From Desulfovibrio sp. (GTDB lineage: Bacteria; Desulfobacterota; Desulfovibrionia; Desulfovibrionales; Desulfovibrionaceae): a DNA stretch of 13,779 bases. Shown here one piece after another: positions 8,057 to 13,779 of the stretch. The position numbers and the translations under genes were made by a program. The notes beneath the pieces are model-generated. The model was not told the DNA's origin, ran no database searches, and was given only the letters and a program-made list of their open reading frames with translations. The stretch's first letter is position 1, and every line of letters starts with the position of its first letter. The stretch is from positions 1-13,779 of the forward strand of contig VSMX01000025.1 in assembly GCA_009773975.1 (NCBI GenBank), written 5' to 3'.

Positions 8057-8079
8057 CCGCCAAATGAAAGAATGACCCC

Positions 8080-8944
8080 ATGCCCAGGCTCAGCATATAT
8101 TTTGGAGACAATCTTGATATTCTGCAAACCTTTCCCGGTGGGGAAATTGATCTCATATATATTGACCCTCCCTTCAATACGGGAAAAGTGCAGAGGCGCA
8201 GACAAATCCGGACAGTTCTGGCAAGCGATGGGGACCGCATCGGCTTTGGCGACAAGCGTTATAAAACAATAAATATTGGCTCAACCGCCTACAGGGATTC
8301 CTTTGAGGATTTTCTGGGCTTTTTGGAACCTCGCCTGCAGGAGGCCAAAAGAATACTGGCCGCCAACGGTTCCCTGTTTTTTCATCTCGATTATCGCGAA
8401 ATCCATTACTGTAAAATTCTGCTGGATGAAATCTTTGGCCGGGAATCATTTATAAATGAAATCATCTGGGCATACGATTACGGGGCGAGATCCAAAAAAA
8501 ATGGTCTCCCAAGCACGATAACATATTGTGTTATCCAAAGACCCCGATAACTACACTTTCAACTATGAACAAATGGATCGCATCCCCTATATGGCCCCCC
8601 GGCTTGTTGGAGAAGAAAAGGCCAATCGGGGCAAAACGCCCACGGATGTCTGGTGGCACACCATTGTAAGCCCTAACGGCAAGGAAAAAACAGGCTACGC
8701 AACCCAGAAGCCGTTGGGAATTTTGTCCAGAATCGTCAATATCCATTCAAGGCCCGGCGACAAACTATGCGATTTTTTCGCCGGCAGCGGCAGCTTTGGA
8801 GAAGCCGCGTACAAATTGAACCGGGATTGCATACTGATAGACAAGAATCCCCAGGCAATGGCAATCATGAAAAAACGCTTCGCGTCTTTTTCCGCGGAGT
8901 GGTTTAATTGTGATTTTGCGGATATCGAAAAACGGCGGACGTAG
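8080..8944 (+). pseudogene. Broken beta-class DNA adenine-N6 methyltransferase
   Basis: An N6_N4_Mtase-type DNA methyltransferase in two pieces. The first (8080-8550) has motif IV DPPFN (residues 29-33). The second (open from about 8528 to 8944) has the TGYATQKP segment followed by motif I DFFAGSG and motif II CILIDKNP. Motif IV before motif I is the beta-class order. Two one-base losses explain the break: one A missing from the A8 run at 8494-8501, and one G missing near 8528. Restoring both joins the pieces as RSKKKWSPKHDNIL, then VLSKDP, in one frame of 288 residues, a normal length for the family. No restriction enzyme gene is adjacent, so it looks like an orphan. The frameshifts may be real decay or sequencing errors in short runs; as written, no complete enzyme is made. 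Confidence 0.85.
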
Positions 8945-8955
8945 ATGCCGCATGC

Positions 8956-8984
8956 TTGCCGATTTGTAATACATCCCGTATGAT
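8956..8984 (+). promoter_or_regulatory. Sigma-70-type promoter of the sugar cluster
   Basis: TTGCCG (8956-8961) and TATGAT (8979-8984) are separated by exactly 17 bases, in the 67-base gap after the methyltransferase. Transcription would start near 8991, and a ribosome site GAGAGG (9001-9006) precedes the ATG at 9012. This would make the cluster independent of the liv operon. Confidence 0.6.
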
Positions 8985-9011
8985 GACGAAAGGAAAATAA
9001 GAGAGGTTGCC

Positions 9012-10094
9012 ATGTACCGCAATGCAAAAAATGTTGGATATTACATGATTGGCCCGGATTCCACGGACCAGCTTTTTGATCTGATGCGCCCCGTGCGCGA
9101 AGCCAACCCGGACAGCCCGGCAATCTGGTTTATCGACCATTTCTTTACTAACCATGCGCTGGTCGAAAGGCTGAACATCCTCGAATGGGATATGCGCGTT
9201 TTCGTCGATACCAGCGAGGAGCCCACTTGCGAAAGTGTTGACAAATATACCGAACAGGTAAAACATTTTCTCAATGGCCGCAAGGCCTGCGCCCTGCTGG
9301 CCTTTGGCGGCGGCTCCACAATGGATACCTGCAAGTGCGTGGGAAATCTGCTGACCAATCCCGGCAAGGCCGCGGATTACCAGGGCTGGGATCTGGTCAA
9401 AAATCCCGCGCCCTACAAGATTGCCGTGCCCACCCTTTCCGGCACGGGTTCGGAATCCTCGCGCACGGGCATAATGACCAACCATGAAAAAATGCTCAAA
9501 CTGGGCATGAACAGCGATTTTTCGCTCTTCGACCAGGTTGTGCTTGACCCGCGCCTTGCAGAAACAGTCCCCCGCAACCAGTATTTCTATACCGGCATCG
9601 ACACTTTCATGCACTGTTTCGAAAGCCTTACCGGCAATTACCGCAACAAGGTCGTCGATACCTTTGCGGAAAAATCCCTTGAATTGAGCGAAAAGATTTT
9701 TCTTTCCGACGATATGATGAGCCCGGACAACCGCGAGCTTCTGATGATCGCTTCCTACAATGGCGGCCAGGCTGCCGGTTTCGTGGGCATTGTGCATCCG
9801 CTTTCGGCTGGCCTGGGCGTCGTTCTGGGCATCCATCACGGCATGGCCAACTGCTACGCGCTTTCCGTGCTTGAGGAATTTTATCCGAAGCCATACGAAG
9901 TTTTCATGAAGATGATGGAAAAGCAGAAGATCGATTTGCCAAAGGGCATCTGCAAGAACCTGACCGACAAGCAGTATGACGCGCTTTACGAGGCTTCGAT
10001 AGTACACGAGAAGCCGCTGATGAACAGGCTTGGCGAAGATTACAAAAAGATTCTCACAAAGGAAAAGGTCATCGACCTCTTCAAGAAAATGTAA
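9012..10094 (+). CDS. kdnB: Iron-containing alcohol dehydrogenase, KdnB-like (Kdo 8-oxidation)
   Basis: Group III (iron-dependent) alcohol dehydrogenase of 360 residues. The dinucleotide-binding motif is FGGGSTMDTCK (98-108), with a second family motif TLSGTGSE (141-148). Four metal ligands fit the FucO-type spacing: Asp197, His201, His262 and His276. The whole protein resembles KdnB of Shewanella, which oxidises the C8 hydroxyl of Kdo to an aldehyde for the aminotransferase KdnA; a KdnA-like gene follows directly, which supports the assignment. It should act in the cytoplasm. The start ATG 9012 follows the ribosome site GAGAGG at 5 bases. A hairpin terminator follows the stop. The family call is firm; the substrate (Kdo or another acidic or simple sugar alcohol) is inferred from resemblance and context. 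Confidence 0.8.
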   Translation: MYRNAKNVGYYMIGPDSTDQLFDLMRPVREANPDSPAIWFIDHFFTNHALVERLNILEWDMRVFVDTSEEPTCESVDKYTEQVKHFLNGRKACALLAFGGGSTMDTCKCVGNLLTNPGKAADYQGWDLVKNPAPYKIAVPTLSGTGSESSRTGIMTNHEKMLKLGMNSDFSLFDQVVLDPRLAETVPRNQYFYTGIDTFMHCFESLTGNYRNKVVDTFAEKSLELSEKIFLSDDMMSPDNRELLMIASYNGGQAAGFVGIVHPLSAGLGVVLGIHHGMANCYALSVLEEFYPKPYEVFMKMMEKQKIDLPKGICKNLTDKQYDALYEASIVHEKPLMNRLGEDYKKILTKEKVIDLFKKM

Positions 10095-10098
10095 TTCC

Positions 10099-10123
10099 AG
10101 GGGGCCGCGGCCCCCTTTGCTTT
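10099..10123 (+). terminator. Hairpin terminator between the kdnB-like and kdnA-like genes
   Basis: AGGGGGC (10099-10105) pairs with GCCCCCT (10110-10116) around a CGCG loop, five bases after the kdnB-like stop. The T-tract is interrupted (TTTGCTTT), so termination is probably partial. The downstream gene has no clear promoter of its own, so leaky readthrough may drive it. Confidence 0.65.
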
Positions 10124-10148
10124 ATCAAGTATCAATAATTTTTACTGA

Positions 10149-10164
10149 TCCAGTTTTCTCTGGA
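10149..10164 (+). promoter_or_regulatory. Small hairpin covering the ribosome site of the kdnA-like gene
   Basis: TCCAG (10149-10153) pairs perfectly with CTGGA (10160-10164) around a 6-base loop. The right arm contains most of the ribosome-binding GGAG (10162-10165) that lies 7 bases before ATG 10173. A 5-bp stem is weak and may be chance; if it forms, it would lower translation of the aminotransferase. Confidence 0.3.
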
Positions 10165-10172
10165 GATAAAAA

Positions 10173-11369
10173 ATGGATTTGAAAGTAAATTTCAGCGGTC
10201 GCGCGATTCATTTCACAGATGACGAGATTGCAGCTGCTGTCGAGGCCATGCGCAATGCGGATCCGCTTGCCCAGGGCAAATACCAGACTGCCTTCGAGGA
10301 AAAGTTCGCCTCATACCAGGGCGTCGAACAGGGCAGCTGCTTTGCTGTGATGAATGGCTGCGCGGCCCTGGAAATGAGCGCCCAGCTCTGCAATTTCAAG
10401 CCTGGCGACGAAGTTGTCATCCCCAGCCACACTTTTACGGCCAGCGCCTATCCCTTCATCAAGCATGGCGCAAGGCTGGTCTGGGCCGATATTGACCCCC
10501 TTGCCCGCGTTGTCACGGCCGAGACCATCGAGAAAGCCATCACGTCCAAAACAAGGGCCGTCGTGCCCGTGGATCTTTACGGCTATGTGGCCGATATGCC
10601 CGACATCGTGGACCTGTGCCGGCAAAAGGGCCTGATTTGCGTGGAAGACGCGGCCCAGGCCATAGGCGCCGAAATTGACGGCCGCAAGGCGGGCAGCTTT
10701 GCGGACATGGCCATTTTTTCCTTCCATTCGCACAAGAACCTGACCACCATGGGCGAGGGCGGAATGTTCTACGTTGCGGACGAAAAATTGCGCAAGCTTG
10801 TTCCCATGCTGCGCCACAATGGCCATTGCGCCTTTGATTTCGAGCGCAAGGATTACTGGAAGCCGGCCATGGGCAATGTGGATTTGCCAATGCTGGACGG
10901 CACGCCGCTTATGCCTTCAAATTATTGCCTTGGAGAAGTGGAGTGCGCCCTGGGCGCGAAAATGCTCGACCGCATTGATGAAATCAATGCCCGGAAGCGC
11001 GAGCGGGCTATTCGTTTTATAGACGCCCTTTCCGATTTTCCCGAACTGGAATTTCATCGTGTGCCGACTAGGCGGCATAACTATCATTTGCTGGTCGCCA
11101 GGATGGCCGCGGGGGAAAAAATGCGCGATGATTTCATGCGGGAAATGTTCCACAACAAGGGCATCAGGTGCGTGGTGCAGTATATTCCGCTGGATCGTTA
11201 CGACTTCTATAGAAAGCTGGGTTTTGGCAAGGCGAATTGCCCGAATGCCGACGCCTTTTTCGACAGCATGGTCTCCTTCCCCTTCCAGCATTGGCTCTCT
11301 GAAGCGGAATTTGACTATATGGTTGAATCGACAAGGGATGTGATGAAGAAGCTTCTGGACAGAAAGTGA
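10173..11369 (+). CDS. kdnA: DegT/DnrJ-family PLP aminotransferase, KdnA-like
   Basis: Pyridoxal-phosphate sugar aminotransferase of 398 residues. The PLP-binding lysine is Lys188 in FSFHSHKNLTTMGEGG, the pyridine-contact aspartate is Asp159 in VEDAAQAIGA, and the N-terminal substrate-side block SHTFTASAYP is at 85-94. KdnA transaminates the C8 aldehyde of oxidised Kdo with glutamate to give 8-amino-3,8-dideoxy-octulosonate (Kdo8N). The adjacent KdnB-like oxidoreductase makes this the best reading, but DegT enzymes act on many keto or aldehyde sugars and the substrate is not proved. The start ATG 10173 has GGAG at 7 bases. The stop overlaps the next start as GTGA, so the two are translationally coupled. 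Confidence 0.8.
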   Translation: MDLKVNFSGRAIHFTDDEIAAAVEAMRNADPLAQGKYQTAFEEKFASYQGVEQGSCFAVMNGCAALEMSAQLCNFKPGDEVVIPSHTFTASAYPFIKHGARLVWADIDPLARVVTAETIEKAITSKTRAVVPVDLYGYVADMPDIVDLCRQKGLICVEDAAQAIGAEIDGRKAGSFADMAIFSFHSHKNLTTMGEGGMFYVADEKLRKLVPMLRHNGHCAFDFERKDYWKPAMGNVDLPMLDGTPLMPSNYCLGEVECALGAKMLDRIDEINARKRERAIRFIDALSDFPELEFHRVPTRRHNYHLLVARMAAGEKMRDDFMREMFHNKGIRCVVQYIPLDRYDFYRKLGFGKANCPNADAFFDSMVSFPFQHWLSEAEFDYMVESTRDVMKKLLDRK

Positions 11370-12976
11370 AAAAACGCTGCATTGTCATTCCGGCCATCAA
11401 GAAAAATGCCGTCATTCCGGACCAGCTGGTCAAGAAGCTGGCCGGGATAACGCTGATAGAGCGGGCCATCAATACGGCCAGGGCGTGCGAGGCCGGCAGC
11501 GACATCATTGTCCTGACCGACAGCGAGGAAATAGGCCTGATTTGCGAAAGGCTTGGCGTGCGCCATGTCCGGGACAGGGAGCTGCGTTTCAGGAGCCTCG
11601 ACATTGTGGCCGAAATGCGGGTTCTGCTGCGCGCTTTGGCCGGGGAATACGAAAACTGCGTTATCTTGCGCGCCTCATGCCCTTTGCTGACCTGGGTCGA
11701 TATTGAGGATGCCTGGAGAAAATATCTCGAATCCGGGGCTGATGGCCTGGTGACCGTAAAAAACGTTCGCCAGCGGGTCTGGAATATCGGGGACGGTCGC
11801 AATGTGCTCAATGCCCTGGAAGATGGCGAAAAGGAATACCTGGTTGAGAGCCGGGCCCTGATTATCCTCAAACTGGCCAATTTTGCGGATAATGCGGAAA
11901 AACGCCCGCAAAGGATAATCCCGTATTTTCTCGACGAGCGCGCCATTGAAATCCAGAATTACCAGGACTGGTGGATTTGCGAGCATTTGCTCATGCGCCG
12001 CCACGTTGTCTTTGTGGTGGCCGGTTATCCCGCAATAGGCATGGGTCATGTTTACCGGGCGCTGATGCTGGCTCATGAAATCAGCAATCACAAGATCACC
12101 TTTGTTTGCACCAGCCAAAGCGAACTGGCCGTGGAAAGCGTGGCCAGCCGCGATTACAGGGTGGTCCGGCAGGGGGAGGATCCACTGGCGCAAACTGTGC
12201 TTGCGCAGAGGCCCGACCTGGTGGTCAATGACTTTCTGAATACTTCGGTTGAATATATGCAGGCGCTGGGCGATATTCCAAAGGTCAATTTCGAGGATGA
12301 AGGCCCGGGCGCGAAATACGCGGATCTGGTAATCAATGCCCTGTATGGGGAAAATGAGGGCAGTGAAAAGTTGCTGGCAGGGCCGGATTATTTTTGCCTG
12401 CGGGACGAATTTGTCAATGCCGCCCGCAATCCGCTGCGGGGGGAAGTCAAAACCCTGCTGATAACCTTTGGCGGCACCGACCAGCACGACTGCACAAGGC
12501 GCGTCCTGGATATTGTGGAGCCGATTTGCCGCGAAAGGGGCATAGCCATCCGCATTGTGGCTGGCCCCGGCTATGCCCACAGGGAGGCCATGGAAAAGCA
12601 CCTGGCCGAACTTGGCAATCCGCTGGTGGAATTTGCCTGGGCCACCAATATCATGAGCCGCCGCATGGAAGGAGCGGATCTGGCCATCTGCTCGGCAGGC
12701 CGGACAGTTTACGAACTGGCCCACATGCGCGTGCCGGCCATTGTCCTGGCCACGCACGAAAGGGAAGCGCGGCACACCTTTGCGCGGGCCCGCAACGGCT
12801 TTGCCTTTGCAGGCATCATGGACAAAATACCCGATTCCCGCATCCGCAATCTTTTTCTTGCCATGCTCGGGCAGGAAAGGCGCGCCCGCTATTGGGAAAG
12901 GCAGGACAGGCTGGATTTTGGCGGCAACAAGGCGCGGGTGGTGGGCCTTATTGAAAATTTGCTGGAAAAGGACTGA
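11366..12976 (+). CDS. Fusion: NeuA-like cytidylyltransferase domain plus PseG-like GT-B domain
   Basis: A 536-residue two-domain protein. Residues 1-210 follow the CMP-acylneuraminate synthetase fold, with IPAIKKNAVIPDQLVKKL at 8-25, ASCPLL at 103-108 and the family tail EIQNYQDWW at 195-203. Residues 212-534 resemble PseG, the nucleotide-sugar hydrolase of pseudaminic acid synthesis related to MurG: GMGHVYR at 225-231 with catalytic-type His228, FGGTD at 368-372 and SAGRTVYEL at 443-451. The nucleotide-binding loop of the first domain is degenerate: the usual IPARGGSK is IPAIKKNA, losing the arginine and glycines, so CTP-dependent activity is doubtful. The GTG start (11366) overlaps the aminotransferase stop. 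The protein could activate and then hydrolyse or transfer a sugar; its true substrate is unknown. Confidence 0.82.
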   Translation: MKKRCIVIPAIKKNAVIPDQLVKKLAGITLIERAINTARACEAGSDIIVLTDSEEIGLICERLGVRHVRDRELRFRSLDIVAEMRVLLRALAGEYENCVILRASCPLLTWVDIEDAWRKYLESGADGLVTVKNVRQRVWNIGDGRNVLNALEDGEKEYLVESRALIILKLANFADNAEKRPQRIIPYFLDERAIEIQNYQDWWICEHLLMRRHVVFVVAGYPAIGMGHVYRALMLAHEISNHKITFVCTSQSELAVESVASRDYRVVRQGEDPLAQTVLAQRPDLVVNDFLNTSVEYMQALGDIPKVNFEDEGPGAKYADLVINALYGENEGSEKLLAGPDYFCLRDEFVNAARNPLRGEVKTLLITFGGTDQHDCTRRVLDIVEPICRERGIAIRIVAGPGYAHREAMEKHLAELGNPLVEFAWATNIMSRRMEGADLAICSAGRTVYELAHMRVPAIVLATHEREARHTFARARNGFAFAGIMDKIPDSRIRNLFLAMLGQERRARYWERQDRLDFGGNKARVVGLIENLLEKD

Positions 12977-12981
12977 TAAAG

Positions 12982-13662
12982 ATGGGCAAGGACAAGGTTG
13001 TCGCAATAGTCCAGTCGCGGCTGGGCTCGACCAGGCTGCCGTTCAAGGCTTTTCTGAACCTCCATGGCAAGCCGCTGATTGACTGGACCCTGGAAAGGCT
13101 GGCCATGGCAACAAGGCTGGATGGCATTGTCGTTGCCGTGCCGGATACGGAAATGGATGCGCTTTTGCAAAAGCACGTCGAGGCCGGGGGTTTTCGCTGT
13201 GTGGCCGGTTCGGAAGACGATGTGCTGGCCAGGTTTGTTCTTGCTGCCCAAAAGGCCAATGCCGGCAAAATTGTGCGCGTCTGCGCGGATAATCCGCTTG
13301 TCTGGGGCGAAGCCGTGGACAGGCTGGTTGATTTTTATGGCAAAAATCCTTGCGATTATGCCTATAACCACATTCCGCGCAATAATCTGTGGCCCGATGG
13401 CCTGGGTGCCGAAATGATTTCAAGGGATCTTCTGGACGAGATGGACAAAAAGGCCAGGGAAAAAAGCCAGCGGGAACATTGCCTGAATTATATCTGGGAC
13501 AATTCGAATGATTACAGGATAGCCACGTTCGATCCTGCTGAGGATTGGCTGAAACGGCCTGATCTCAAGCTTGATGTGGACAGGCCGGCGGATTACATGA
13601 GGCTGGCCCAAAGGCCCCTCAAGCCGCAAATGAACGCCAGGGAAATTGTAGAAATCTTTTGA
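12982..13662 (+). CDS. SpsF/NeuA-type cytidylyltransferase
   Basis: A 226-residue nucleotidyltransferase of the SpsF (spore-coat polysaccharide F) and CMP-Kdo synthetase group. The CTP-binding N-terminus reads VQSRLGSTRLPFK (10-22), the family motif with Phe21 where Gly is usual (LPGK). ADNPL at 102-106 is the metal-side motif, and LKLDVDRPADYMRL at 195-208 is the typical C-terminal block. It should join an acidic sugar, perhaps the amino-octulosonate made by the preceding enzymes, to CMP. It starts 5 bases after the fusion gene, with a ribosome site (GGAAAAGGA, 12964-12972). Because its nucleotide loop is better kept than that of the fusion protein, it is the stronger candidate for the active transferase of the cluster. 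Confidence 0.85.
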   Translation: MGKDKVVAIVQSRLGSTRLPFKAFLNLHGKPLIDWTLERLAMATRLDGIVVAVPDTEMDALLQKHVEAGGFRCVAGSEDDVLARFVLAAQKANAGKIVRVCADNPLVWGEAVDRLVDFYGKNPCDYAYNHIPRNNLWPDGLGAEMISRDLLDEMDKKAREKSQREHCLNYIWDNSNDYRIATFDPAEDWLKRPDLKLDVDRPADYMRLAQRPLKPQMNAREIVEIF

Positions 13663-13730
13663 CAAGCGCCACCTTAAAATCAGAATTGCTGCCGCAGCCT
13701 TGAGGGTTTTGCAACAGGAGGCAGAGGCGA

Positions 13731-13779
13731 ATGTTTCAACTCAGGCCAGCCGCCGCGTTGCGGGCAGGGGCGCAAGCCG
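13731..13779 (+). CDS. Start of a downstream gene, cut by the window edge
   Basis: An ATG at 13731 lies 9 bases after an AGGAGG ribosome site (13716-13721) and opens a frame with no stop for the 16 codons visible. The N-terminus (MFQLRPAAALRAG) has the LRPA start often seen in GNAT acetyltransferases, which would fit a PseH-like partner of the PseG-like domain, but 16 residues are too few to identify it. The 68 bases between the SpsF-like stop and this ATG hold no clear terminator, so it may belong to the same operon. Confidence 0.4.
   Translation, partial: MFQLRPAAALRAGAQA

Overview
The window looks like a Gram-negative chromosome segment of medium-high GC. Protein style suggests a deltaproteobacterium of the Desulfovibrio type; this is an impression from the sigma-54 two-component pair, the Liv transporter and the sugar cluster, and was not tested by a search. 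All real genes read on the + strand. There are no tRNAs, rRNAs or CRISPR arrays.

Layout. (1) Positions 16-3070 hold a promoter, a membrane sensor histidine kinase (52-1548) and its sigma-54-activating response regulator (1668-3032), closed by a perfect 10-bp-stem terminator. (2) Just after the terminator's T-run, from 3073 to about 3250, lies an RNA-like stretch that reads as the 5' part (domain I) of a group II intron, without intron-encoded protein or 3' half. (3) Positions 3267-8056 carry a complete branched-chain amino acid ABC operon: periplasmic binding protein, LivH, LivM, LivG and LivF, with the last four genes overlapping. (4) Positions 8080-8944 hold a beta-class DNA adenine methyltransferase broken by two apparent one-base deletions. 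(5) Positions 8956-13662 hold a sugar-modification cluster with its own promoter: an iron-dependent alcohol dehydrogenase resembling KdnB, a DegT-family aminotransferase resembling KdnA, a fusion of a cytidylyltransferase-like domain to a PseG-like GT-B domain, and an SpsF-type cytidylyltransferase. A further gene begins at 13731 and leaves the window.

How they work together. The kinase and regulator form one signalling pair, but no sigma-54 promoter was found here to tie them to the transporter. The Liv proteins form one importer. In the sugar cluster, a KdnB/KdnA pair would oxidise C8 of Kdo and then aminate it, giving 8-amino-8-deoxy-Kdo (Kdo8N). The two downstream proteins would activate, and perhaps hydrolyse or transfer, the sugar or a related one. 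The cytidylyltransferase/PseG fusion joined to a Kdn-type pair is the most unusual content of the window.
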